This document shows positions 47,570-56,940 of a stretch of DNA of 64,000 bases, piece by piece. The stretch's first letter is position 1; each line of letters begins with the position of its first letter. Origin of the DNA: JACMLX01 sp031374935 (GTDB lineage Bacteria; Gemmatimonadota; Gemmatimonadetes; Gemmatimonadales; Gemmatimonadaceae); assembly GCA_031374935.1 (NCBI GenBank), contig JANMHB010000072.1, forward strand, positions 1 to 64,000, read 5' to 3'. The translations under genes and the position numbers were made by a program. The notes under the pieces were generated by a model. It ran no database searches. It worked only from the letters and a program-made list of their open reading frames with translations, and was not told the origin of the DNA.

Positions 47570-48268
47570 ATGCCCGAGCGCCGATACACCGACGACGAAG
47601 TCGCCACGATCTTTCGCGACGCCGCCGAGGGTCAACGCAGCGATGCGATACACTCGTCAGACACGAACGGCTTGACGCTGGCCGAGCTGCAGAGCATCGG
47701 ACGCGACGTCGGGCTCTCGTCCACGTTGGTCACCCGGGCAGCGCTTGCCCTGGATCTGACACCTCGCGAATCGTCCGAGACGTTTCTCGCGTTGCCAATT
47801 GGCGTCGAGCGGAGTGTGGCGCTCCACCGCACCGTCTCCGACACCGAATGGGAGCACCTGGTCGCCGACCTGCGCACCACCTTTCGCGCCAAGGGGAAGC
47901 TTGCGGAGAACGGCGGCTTCCGCGAATGGACCAACGGCAACCTTCAGGCGTTACTCGAGCCGACCGCCACCGGGCATCGGCTGCGACTGCGCACCGTGAA
48001 GGGCAACGCGCGCGCCTCCCTCGCGATGGGGCTGTTTCTGCTGGGCTGCGGTGTCGTCACCTTGGCGGCGTCGATGTTTTCGGGCGATGGCGCGGCGGCC
48101 GTACCCGCGATCGTATTCCAGACTCTGGCGGGACTGGGCGTGCTTGGCGTTACCGCGGCACGGCTCCCGGGGTGGGCACGCCTGAGGGGCCAGCAGATGG
48201 ATGCGATCGCCGCGCGAGTCGCCCAGCCGGCGCACCTGATCGAGGCAGGAGCAACGACTCCAGAGTGA
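47570..48268 (+). CDS. Membrane protein sharing a module with the kinase at 1596-3488
   Basis: 232 aa. Residues 6-62 (YTDDEVATIFRDAAE..., LTLAELQSIGRDVGLSSTLVTRAALAL) form a helical domain; 76-145 a soluble domain (LPIGVERSVALHRTVSDTEW); about 150-170 and 177-197 are two transmembrane helices, then a short basic tail. The same order and several identical positions occur in the C-terminal half of the kinase (helical domain 300-372, GVTDRSISVSRVI at 401, two TM helices). Family and function unknown. Upstream, 47296-47569 holds nothing I can identify beyond the likely promoter. Confidence 0.8.
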   Translation: MPERRYTDDEVATIFRDAAEGQRSDAIHSSDTNGLTLAELQSIGRDVGLSSTLVTRAALALDLTPRESSETFLALPIGVERSVALHRTVSDTEWEHLVADLRTTFRAKGKLAENGGFREWTNGNLQALLEPTATGHRLRLRTVKGNARASLAMGLFLLGCGVVTLAASMFSGDGAAAVPAIVFQTLAGLGVLGVTAARLPGWARLRGQQMDAIAARVAQPAHLIEAGATTPE

Positions 48269-48498
48269 GTCGTGGGCGGTGGCGGTCAGCCGTCATCCCT
48301 CGTTCCTTCGCATGTCGGACGCCGAGTGACATCACCCGACACGATCGCTCTCACATGTGCGCGCTGCGTACCGTAGCGCGCCCGTAACGGCAACCGAGGC
48401 GGTGGGCCACCTGCCCCACCACCTCGCCTGACTGCGCCGACCACGGATCCCCCTCCGGCGTCAGCGACGCCCTGCCCGACGAGCCAACACCTTCGGGG

Positions 48499-48859
48499 TC
48501 ACCGGGCCGTTCCAGCCGCAGATGCCGCCGCGATTTCCTCGAGGCGACCGGTCTTCACATCGTAGATGTAGCCGTGAATGGGGATGTGCCGTGGCACGAG
48601 CGGATGCTGCCGGATACGCGTGACGTCATCCACGACGCTCTGTGCGGCGTCCGCGATCGTCAGCCAGTCGATGTAGCGCGCTTCCGGATGACATGCGCAT
48701 CGCCCTCGGCCAGCCCGGCGTACTTCGCGGGGTCGAGGCGTGCGTCCATGCAGGTGAGAATGGCGAAGTGCCGACCAGGTGGCAGTGGTAGGTTCGCCTT
48801 GTCACCGAACGTACGCGCGAAGGCCGCATTGGCCGACAGCACCTCGTTGCGAATCACGC

Positions 48860-48863
<4 letters not shown>
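48499..48863 (-). pseudogene. Beta-carbonic anhydrase remnant with internal deletion and frameshift
   Basis: The minus strand from ATG 48863 encodes 60 residues of a beta-carbonic anhydrase N-terminus (NLPLPPGRHFAILTCMDARL, AKYAGLAEGDAHVIR), then shifts frame near 48683 and stops at 48660. The C-terminus continues in another frame from 48675 to 48499 (YIDWLTIADAAQSVVDDVTR, GYIYDVKTGRLEEI). Relative to the family, roughly 90-100 residues between HVIR and YIDW, including the second half of the zinc site (H-x-x-C), are missing. The ATG overlaps the metY stop (ATGA). Almost certainly inactive as a carbonic anhydrase. Confidence 0.88.
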
Positions 48864-50263
<1,400 letters not shown>

Positions 50264-50355
50264 GTCGCCTCCGTGGCGAGTGAGTGCTGCCGCCCGGTCA
50301 GCGTGCTGCGAGCGGAGCATGTCGTGGGGTGCACGAATGGTCCGCAGACAACAAG

Positions 50356-50381
50356 GCCCGGCAAGCTGGAGGCCGCCGGGC
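50356..50381 (-). terminator. Terminator hairpin of the metY riboswitch
   Basis: 7-bp perfect stem (50356-50362 with 50375-50381; GCCCGGC/GCCGGGC) starting three or four bases after the riboswitch core, followed on the minus strand by CTTGTTGTC. It lies in the metY leader, so it would act as an attenuator. GGCGGC in its 5' arm and loop (50372-50377) is exactly complementary to GCCGCC in the riboswitch. Confidence 0.7.
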
Positions 50382-50383
50382 AC

Positions 50384-50436
50384 TCGCGTTTTAGCTCATT
50401 ATTTTGCGTGGCGGCAAGAGGCGGCAAATGACCACG
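50384..50436 (-). promoter_or_regulatory. SAM-II (SAM_alpha) riboswitch
   Basis: The metY leader reads CGTGGTCATTTGCCGCC, a short loop, TTGCCGCCACG, then AAAATAATGAGCTAAAACG. This matches the SAM-II core: P1 (CGTGGT 50431-50436 with GCCACG 50407-50412, 6 bp), ATTT in loop 1, TTGC before the 3' strand of P1, and AAAT...AGCTAAA in the pseudoknot strand. SAM-II binds S-adenosylmethionine and represses methionine genes. Location before metY supports it. Identification is by eye against the known consensus. Confidence 0.85.
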
Positions 50437-50651
50437 GTCAATCGATTCTGAAAGCACGATACACGCTCCGTCCTGCAAGCGTCAACCCCCTCACCCGATT
50501 CACACTCGAGACCGCGCCGCCACAGCCGTTATCGGTTCACCTCGCTGTACAGCAACCGTTACAGTGAACGCATGCGGCGCACGTTGTTCACCGCTGGGCG
50601 CCTCCTGCGAACCGAGGCCCACGCGCTGCGCCGACTTACACCGACGGTCTC

Positions 50652-51185
50652 ATGACGATTGTAATCACGGCGCGTACCGAACTGCGTGAGCTCACGACGG
50701 ACGATGCCCCGTTCATTCTCGACCTGCTGAACCAGCCCACCTTCCTGCGCTTCATCGGCGATCGACAGGTGCGGACCCTGGAAGACGCGGCCGTCTGCAT
50801 CGAGACGCGCTTCCGGAAGAGCTACCGTGATCATGGCTACGGCTCGTACGCAGTCATCTCACGCGACTCGTCCGTGGCCCTCGGCATCTGCGGATTCGTG
50901 CGGCGTGAGGCGCTGCCGATGGCGGATCTGGGCTTCGCGTTTCTGCCCCAGCACGAGGGCCATGGATACGCATACGAAGCCGCGACGGCCACACTCGAGT
51001 ACGGGCGCACCCACCTGGGCCTGGCCCAGGTGATGGCCATTGCGCAGGATGACAATCCGCGCTCGCACCGCTTGCTCGCCAAGCTTGGGTTTCAGCGCAT
51101 CGAGACGACGACGATGCCGGGCGACACCGTTCCCGTCATCGTGTTCAGACTCGATCAGTCGCGCACCATCTCGAGCTTCGGATAG
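50652..51185 (+). CDS. RimJ/RimL-type GNAT acetyltransferase
   Basis: 177 aa. Acetyl-CoA binding motif A region FAFLPQHEGHGYAYEAATATLEYG, with LRELTTDDAPFILDLLNQP at the N-terminus and DDNPRSHRLLAKLGFQ near the end, the ribosomal-protein-alanine-acetyltransferase-like layout. Substrate unknown. It is divergent from metY and its 3' end overlaps the next gene by 31 bp (convergent). Confidence 0.9.
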   Translation: MTIVITARTELRELTTDDAPFILDLLNQPTFLRFIGDRQVRTLEDAAVCIETRFRKSYRDHGYGSYAVISRDSSVALGICGFVRREALPMADLGFAFLPQHEGHGYAYEAATATLEYGRTHLGLAQVMAIAQDDNPRSHRLLAKLGFQRIETTTMPGDTVPVIVFRLDQSRTISSFG

Positions 51186-51937
51186 GTGGCCCGGAAACCG
51201 CTGGACTCGTACGCCCGCTGACTCGGGGTCAGCGGCAACGTGCTGGCGCAGGCGATGTCACAGCCATGCGCGAGCGCATGGTTCAGCCGGAACGCGATCA
51301 TCGCCTTCTGGATTCCACGACCGCGGAAACCCGGCAGCACACCATCTCCCGACAGCAGTGCCACGCCATCGACCATGCCGAGCACGGCGCCCCCTGCCGG
51401 CTCACCGTCCACGCTCGCAATGCAGCCGACGATGCCGGGCACGCGCAACGAGGTTGCAAACGGTGGTGCGAACGTGCGCCAATCACTCACCTCGCAGAAC
51501 GCAGCACCGACGACTTGGCTGAACAGCTGCTCCTCGTCGGGTTCCGCCAATCGAATCTCGACGGCTACCGCCTCTGGCGCTGGCTCCGGCACTGGTTCTG
51601 CCAACTGGCGCGACCAGAGCTGCTGGAATTGCTGTACGCGATACCCGCGGCTGCCGAGCAACGGCCAGAGTGCGCCATCGGCCGCTGGACTCACTTCGAG
51701 CACCACCGGCGACCCGCCAGAACCCGCCAACAGCACCTCGGCGGCGTTCAACTCGGCCTCGGTGATCGGATCGATCAGGCCGAGTGCCTGATTCAGAGGA
51801 TGGCCGTCGCCGCGCAGGTGGACGAATCCACCACCGAGTGGCCTGCTGGTGCCGCCGCTCGCCTGATTGAGTCGTTCATTCTGTGTAGCCTGCGCATGTT
51901 CGAGACGCCGGCCGAGCTGCAGCAGGTCGGCGGTCAT
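51155..51937 (-). CDS. GNAT-family acetyltransferase (two-part)
   Basis: 260 aa. The C-terminal half is a GNAT domain (LLSGDGVLPGFRGRGIQKAM, motif A; SQRAYESSGF, motif B); the N-terminal half (residues 1-120) resembles the degenerate first domain of double-GNAT proteins. Target unknown. Its start overlaps the stop of the upstream gene by four bases (ATGA), and its end overlaps the convergent RimJ-type gene. Confidence 0.85.
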   Translation of the reverse strand: MTADLLQLGRRLEHAQATQNERLNQASGGTSRPLGGGFVHLRGDGHPLNQALGLIDPITEAELNAAEVLLAGSGGSPVVLEVSPAADGALWPLLGSRGYRVQQFQQLWSRQLAEPVPEPAPEAVAVEIRLAEPDEEQLFSQVVGAAFCEVSDWRTFAPPFATSLRVPGIVGCIASVDGEPAGGAVLGMVDGVALLSGDGVLPGFRGRGIQKAMIAFRLNHALAHGCDIACASTLPLTPSQRAYESSGFRATYPKLEMVRD

Positions 51938-53019
51938 GGGAGAGAAAGTCGGGAAGGCGTTGCACCAAGCGCGCGCTGACGCGCGAGATCGTCGCGCAGT
52001 TGGTCTCGCAGCCCGGACACCGCCTTGCCACGGACGTTCAGGATGCCACGCGGCAAGTTGTCGAACCGGTAGCGTCGTTCCATCACCAGGTAACTCCCGC
52101 CCGCTGTGGTTTGGTCGACTGGATCGAGTACGGCGAGCACTTCGAGGGCCGCCTCGAAGAAATGATTGGCGTAGAGCTGCTTCGACACGATCAGCGACGC
52201 CCCGGCCAGTTCCGGCGGTGTGTAGACCACAGCGTGTGTGACACTCAGGATCGGCCGCAGACGGGGAACGACATCCTCGGACCAGAACAGCACGTCCGCG
52301 ACACCACCCGGACGACCGCGCGGAAAGGTCCGCAGGTATCCCGCGAGTGCAGGTGTCGACTGATTGAGCAACGTCGACTGCGCCAGCACTGCCACGAAGG
52401 CCTCACTCGCGCGAACCGGAGGGCGGTCGTCGTACACGGTCAGCGACGTGTTGCCATGCTCGCGATACTCGTTGACATACTCGACGATCCGTTCTCGGGC
52501 AATGGCAGTGATGCGAGCCTGCAGGTCGCTTGCCGACCAATCGATCTCGTCGCGCAGACGCTGCATCGCGTTGGCGGGGAGTTTCGTCGAGCAATCACCT
52601 GGCTTGCACTGCCGCAGCTCCTTCGCATCCTGTCGGGTGATCACGACCTGTTCCACGTCGGCGGGTACGGCAGGGTCGCTGAAGAGCCCCAGACGTGCAC
52701 GGGTCGGCGAGCCGAGCCAAGTGCGAAAGTCCTGCACCCGACGGAGGTAAAGATCGCGCGACACTGCAATGTGCACGATGCCGAACACGGCCACGTCTTT
52801 CTGATCCTGTGTCGGCAGCACGCGGACGATGATCTCGCCCCGGTCGACAGAGGCGGCCTCGGCGGAGTCGAGACGAACGCCGTGTTTCGCCACTGACGTC
52901 TGCGCTGTGGACATCTGGGCGCGCGCGGCGGACGCGTACAGGGCCGCCACTGCCACCGAGAGGCACACAGTGGATCGAGTGCGCCGGGACGTTGGCCTTA
53001 TCGCGAAATCGGGTGTCAT
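51934..53019 (-). CDS. Exported protein of unknown function
   Basis: 361 aa from the ATG at 53019, with leader MTPDFAIRPTSRRTRSTVCL and a hydrophobic segment ending near AARAQ; a GTG nine codons upstream is an alternative. The mature protein has one Cys pair (RQCKPGDCSTK), an acidic/helical middle and no motif I recognise. Translationally coupled (ATGA) to the GNAT gene downstream. Confidence 0.75.
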   Translation of the reverse strand: MTPDFAIRPTSRRTRSTVCLSVAVAALYASAARAQMSTAQTSVAKHGVRLDSAEAASVDRGEIIVRVLPTQDQKDVAVFGIVHIAVSRDLYLRRVQDFRTWLGSPTRARLGLFSDPAVPADVEQVVITRQDAKELRQCKPGDCSTKLPANAMQRLRDEIDWSASDLQARITAIARERIVEYVNEYREHGNTSLTVYDDRPPVRASEAFVAVLAQSTLLNQSTPALAGYLRTFPRGRPGGVADVLFWSEDVVPRLRPILSVTHAVVYTPPELAGASLIVSKQLYANHFFEAALEVLAVLDPVDQTTAGGSYLVMERRYRFDNLPRGILNVRGKAVSGLRDQLRDDLARQRALGATPSRLSLP

Positions 53020-53166
53020 ACCTGCAAGTGCAACGGTGAAGGACACGGAGCCGTTGAAAAATTGCTCGGGCCCGTCGCGTCACGCCACAGCCTGTGCGCT
53101 GCCGTGCTGCCGTCTGGTCGCACGAGGGGGACAATCCCGCGCGCCTCGGCGATTACTGTTCGTCGC

Positions 53167-53715
53167 ATGACCAGCGCTCCTGCCCGCCGCGCGACGGATC
53201 GCGCGCATCGACGCCACGCACTGAGTTGCTGCCTGTGTGCGGTACTGCTCTCAGCCTGTGCCTCCCGAAGCCCATCCTCCCGGCTCGCCATCATGTCATC
53301 CGCGTCCATCGCCGAAATCACCGCCGCGCGGGCACGGTCGAATGCGGCCATTGCGGCGCACGATACCACTGCCATTGCGCGCGAGTGGATGCCCGACATC
53401 CATGTCGTGGCATCAACCGGTGCCCAGGCGGCCGGTGCCGATGCCAATGTGCGGTCCATGGCTGCGGCCTTCGCTCGACGTCCCGACACCAAGTGGGTGC
53501 GCACGCCGACCCGCATCCGCGTGTTCGATGCATGGCAGGTGGCGTCGGAGGAAGGCGAATGGGTGGGCACATGGACTGACGCCGACGGACCGGTGCGGAT
53601 TACCGGCACGTACCTCGCGCAGTGGCGCCATGTGGACGGCGTGTGGCGCATCCAGGCCGAGGTCTTCGTTCCGGTCGCGTGTGGAGGTGGGGCGTACTGC
53701 CGGCAACACCCCTGA
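53167..53715 (+). CDS. DUF4440/SnoaL-like (NTF2-fold) lipoprotein
   Basis: 182 aa from the ATG at 53167. Signal ending in lipobox LLSAC. The mature domain (ITAARARSNAAIAAHDTTAIAREWMPDIHVVAS, WVGTWTDADGPVRITGTYLAQWRHVDGVWRIQAEVF) has the helix and curved-sheet pattern of NTF2-like DUF4440 proteins. Ligand unknown. The 23-bp tandem repeat begins on the base after its stop. Confidence 0.82.
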   Translation: MTSAPARRATDRAHRRHALSCCLCAVLLSACASRSPSSRLAIMSSASIAEITAARARSNAAIAAHDTTAIAREWMPDIHVVASTGAQAAGADANVRSMAAAFARRPDTKWVRTPTRIRVFDAWQVASEEGEWVGTWTDADGPVRITGTYLAQWRHVDGVWRIQAEVFVPVACGGGAYCRQHP

Positions 53716-53850
53716 GTCCGTCCCCATCCGGCGGCGGAGTCCGTCCCCATCCGGTGGCGGAGTCCGTCCCCATCAGGTGGCGAAGTCCGTCCCCACCCGG
53801 TGGCGGAGTCCGTCCCCATCAGGCGGCGGAGTCCGTCCCCACGCGGTGGA
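53716..53850. repeat. Six-copy 23-bp tandem repeat (minisatellite)
   Basis: Five full units and one partial unit of a 23-bp motif, consensus GTCCGTCCCCATCCGGTGGC plus GGA, at 53716, 53739, 53762, 53785, 53808 and 53831 (last one 20 bp). Units differ at a few positions only. The 23-bp period does not keep a reading frame, so it is not coding. Confidence 0.93.
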
Positions 53851-54177
53851 CCGGCCTCGGGTCGCCATCGCGAAAGTGTTCGACGACGAGATAGCGCATG
53901 CGCCATCGTCATGCGGTTGTCGCTGGCGACTTCGAACGCTTGGCACGATGTCACCATGGAAGGCCGGTACGGCCGAGCCCGCGACCAACGAGCGCGCCAG
54001 CCCGTCGCAATGTGCCGAGCAGGATAACAGCGACATGACGTCAGGCAATGCCCTATAGGCAGCACCGGAATTCTGCGACACACTTCACGCGCAGACCCGG
54101 TGTCGGGCAGCGATCAGCGCTGCAGCGTACGCAACAGGGCGCCGGCTGCGTCACATAACTCAGAACGGAGTCCACTC
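53851..54177. other. Non-coding stretch after the tandem repeat
   Basis: 327 bp with no convincing gene. It should contain the promoter of the universal stress protein gene; an AACGGAGTCC ribosome-site region lies just before the ATG at 54178. Confidence 0.5.
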
Positions 54178-55470
54178 ATGTCCACCACGATGCACAGCAC
54201 ACCGGAAGCGCTCGCGGCGGCCGAACCGACGTTGCGTCCAGGCGGGCCGATCCTCGTTGCGACCGATACCACCCCCGAATCGGATGCGGCACTCCCGCTC
54301 GCGTCGGCACTGGCGGCGCGCGCCAACATCGAAGTCAGCGTGCTCTCGGTCGTCGAGCCGATCAACACGCCGATCTATGGTGTCGATGGTATGGTCATCT
54401 CGATGGAACTCGCTGGCGACACCGAGAAAGCGCGCGAGTCCGCCACACGGGCGCAGCTGATCCGGATGGTCTCAGCCATGGTGAAGTGGCCGGTCGTCGT
54501 CAAGACGGGTGAGCCGGCGCGCGAAATCACCTCCACGGCCGCGGCGCTTCAGTCTCGCATGGTCGTCGTGGGACGAGGGCGGCACTCCGGCCTCGATCGG
54601 ATTTTTGGTGGCGAATCGATACTTCGAATGCTGCAGCTCGGTGACACGCCGGTGCTGGCGGTCGAGGAGGGCCTCACCTCGCCACCGCGCCGGGTCGTGA
54701 TCGCCACCGACTTCAGCCCGTTCAGCCTGTACGCTGCACAGGTGGCGATGACGGTCGTGGCCCCCGACGCCGAGGTCTGGCTGTTGCACGTTGGACCGCC
54801 GTTCGATGAATCAGTCCCGTTCCTCAAGGCGCGCGCCGATGTGTACCGCGAGGAAGCGGCTGCGGCGTTCACACACCTTCGCACAGTGTTGCAGCGTGAC
54901 AAGCTTCGAATCGAGACCGTCACGCTCACCGGCAGCGCGCCCGACCAGCTGCTTGCCTTTCTGGCCGAAAAGCGAGCCGATCTGGTGGCGACGGCGACCC
55001 ACGGCTACGGCTTCATCCGCCGGATGCTGCTCGGCAGCGTGGCGGCCACCTTGATACGGCGCGCGCCATGCTCCGTGCTGGCGGTACCCGGCTCGGCGCG
55101 GACGATCGCGGAGGCGCGCGCACGCGCGGTGCCGAATGCACACACGACGACCCTGGCCATGGAGTCCTACGACTCGGAGCTGTCGGCGTTCACTGCACGC
55201 AATACCGGTCGACGCTGTTCGATCGAAGTGGATCAGGCAGCGCTCGGCGCGCAGGTCATGGGACACGACCTTCAGCTCGCCGGCGCAACGTATGACCGGC
55301 GCGACAACAGCGTGTCGCTGATGTTCGGCACCTCCACGCTCAAGGGCCTGCATGTGACGCACCGCGTGACAGGTGTCACCGGCATCGACATCGCCTCCAA
55401 TGCCGGAGGCGAGGATCAGGTGCTGCGGGTGGCCCACGAGGGTGGCCAGTTGCTGGTGGCGCTGAGCTGA
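54178..55470 (+). CDS. Tandem universal stress protein with C-terminal DUF5335-like domain
   Basis: 430 aa from the ATG at 54178, with GGAG 8 nt upstream. Two UspA domains: about 22-165 (ILVATDTTPESDAALPLASAL ... MVVVGRGRHSGLDRIFGGES) and 170-305 (RRVVIATDFSPFS ... VATATHGYGFIRRMLLGSVA), each with a nucleotide-binding-type Gly loop. A third region (about 340-430; MESYDSELSAFTARNTGRRC, LAGATYDRRDNSVSLMFG) resembles DUF5335. Probably a cytosolic ATP-binding stress protein. The terminator follows at 55501. Confidence 0.88.
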   Translation: MSTTMHSTPEALAAAEPTLRPGGPILVATDTTPESDAALPLASALAARANIEVSVLSVVEPINTPIYGVDGMVISMELAGDTEKARESATRAQLIRMVSAMVKWPVVVKTGEPAREITSTAAALQSRMVVVGRGRHSGLDRIFGGESILRMLQLGDTPVLAVEEGLTSPPRRVVIATDFSPFSLYAAQVAMTVVAPDAEVWLLHVGPPFDESVPFLKARADVYREEAAAAFTHLRTVLQRDKLRIETVTLTGSAPDQLLAFLAEKRADLVATATHGYGFIRRMLLGSVAATLIRRAPCSVLAVPGSARTIAEARARAVPNAHTTTLAMESYDSELSAFTARNTGRRCSIEVDQAALGAQVMGHDLQLAGATYDRRDNSVSLMFGTSTLKGLHVTHRVTGVTGIDIASNAGGEDQVLRVAHEGGQLLVALS

Positions 55471-55500
55471 CGACCGCCCGGGGTGGAGCCGACGAGCGCT

Positions 55501-55529
55501 GCGGGTCGATCTCAACGAGGTCGACCCGC
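55501..55529 (+). terminator. Terminator of the universal stress protein gene
   Basis: 9-bp perfect stem GCGGGTCGA (55501-55509) with TCGACCCGC (55521-55529), 11-nt loop, followed by GTTTCGTCTG; 30 bp past the stop. Confidence 0.85.
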
Positions 55530-55716
55530 GTTTCGTCTGCGGCCGTTGGCGCCGTATGCGGCGCGGCGACGGCCCCATGGTCGAGTCCACGTCAGCGCCA
55601 CGCACCCCAAGGACGTAAGAGAGTGACCGGCACGCCGTGCGGCTCTGGCGAGCGACCCGCGCGCGGCACAGCTTGGTGTGACCGGCCGCCACTTCCCTCC
55701 TCACTCCGCTCCGTCG

Positions 55717-56940
55717 ATGAACACGTTGCTGTCTCGCGCTTCCATTGCTGGTGCGCTGATCTGGCTTGCCCTGCCGTCGTCGGCCGCAGCACAGGGCGCG
55801 GTGGCGTCAACCGCCGACTCGGCGGAGGCCGTGATCCGCTCGATGGTCGGGCGCCTCGACCTCGAGCGCTACAAGGCGACGATCAAGGGACTCACCGCCT
55901 TCGGGGACCGTCGGCAGGGCACGGATCGCAACCGCCAGGCGCTCGACTGGATCGAGGCGCAGCTCAGGAGCTACGGGTGCACCAACACCGAGCGCCTCAC
56001 CTACGACTTCCAGCCGCCGACGCCCGTCGCGCGGCCAGCGGGGTCTCCGCCAGCACCCACCGGCGTCCGTCGCGAGCAGGGGGGCGGCCGATCGCGCGGC
56101 ATGCGCACGCGCACCGGCGTCAACACCGACTCGCTCCGCCAACCCGATGCACGCCTGCGGGCACTGAACTCGCAGCCGAGTACACCCGGCGGGCGTCAGG
56201 AGGTGTACTGCACGAAAATCGGCACGACGCGACCCGACGAGATGTACATCGTCGGCGCGCACATGGATGGCATCGGCTGGGGTGAAGCGGCCAACGATGA
56301 TGGTTCGGGCACGGCGCTGGTGATGGAGCTGGCGCGCGTGTTCAGCAGTCCGGACGTGCGCACGGACCGGTCCATTCGGTTTGTGCTCTGGAACAATGAG
56401 GAGACCGGTCTCAATGGCGCGCGCGCCTACGTCGCACAGCGGGCAGCGTTGCAGGGCCAGGAAATGCCCGTCGGATCAGGCAAGTACCCTGAACCGAAAT
56501 GGCTCGGCATGATCCAGCACGACATGATGCTCTTCGATCACGGCATGCCGCGGCCGGACAGCACGATGGTCAAGGAGCAGCGCCCGGAGGCGGACGTGAA
56601 CATCGAGTTTCAGTCGAACTCGAAGTTCGCGGCACAGTCGCAGGCACTGGCGTGGATACTCCACGGCGCCAATGAAAAGTTCGCCACCGACTATCCGGCT
56701 TCGGTCGGCCCGCACATGACCAACACCGACTCGGGCCCGTTCCAGGATCTGGTGGCCGCCATCAGTCTGCGTGAGAACGAACGCGGCTCGCAGATCGGCA
56801 GCGGCTGGGATCCACACTGGCATCAGCCAACCGACATGTTCTCCACCTTCACCGACAAGGACTTCCGACTCGGCCTGAACGCAGCGCAGACGACACTTGG
56901 CGCGCTGGCCCAGCTCACCGGAGCACGACTGGCGCGCTGA
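55717..56940 (+). CDS. Secreted M28-family zinc aminopeptidase
   Basis: 407 aa from the ATG at 55717 (signal MNTLLSRASIAGALIWLALP, cleaved near AAAQG). M28 zinc ligands: His in IVGAHMDGIGWG, Asp in AANDDGSGTALVM, Glu pair in NNEETGLNGAR, and C-terminal His in HWHQPTDM. Cleaves N-terminal residues from peptides, fitting the set of exported peptidases here. An Arg/Gly/Pro-rich insertion (about residues 105-150) lies before the first zinc ligand. Its stop abuts the stop of the convergent next gene with no gap. Confidence 0.92.
   Translation: MNTLLSRASIAGALIWLALPSSAAAQGAVASTADSAEAVIRSMVGRLDLERYKATIKGLTAFGDRRQGTDRNRQALDWIEAQLRSYGCTNTERLTYDFQPPTPVARPAGSPPAPTGVRREQGGGRSRGMRTRTGVNTDSLRQPDARLRALNSQPSTPGGRQEVYCTKIGTTRPDEMYIVGAHMDGIGWGEAANDDGSGTALVMELARVFSSPDVRTDRSIRFVLWNNEETGLNGARAYVAQRAALQGQEMPVGSGKYPEPKWLGMIQHDMMLFDHGMPRPDSTMVKEQRPEADVNIEFQSNSKFAAQSQALAWILHGANEKFATDYPASVGPHMTNTDSGPFQDLVAAISLRENERGSQIGSGWDPHWHQPTDMFSTFTDKDFRLGLNAAQTTLGALAQLTGARLAR

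Noticed and set aside
53773..54081. Minus-strand frame through the 23-bp repeat
   Set aside because: Product is low-complexity and driven by the repeat; no ribosome site or family.
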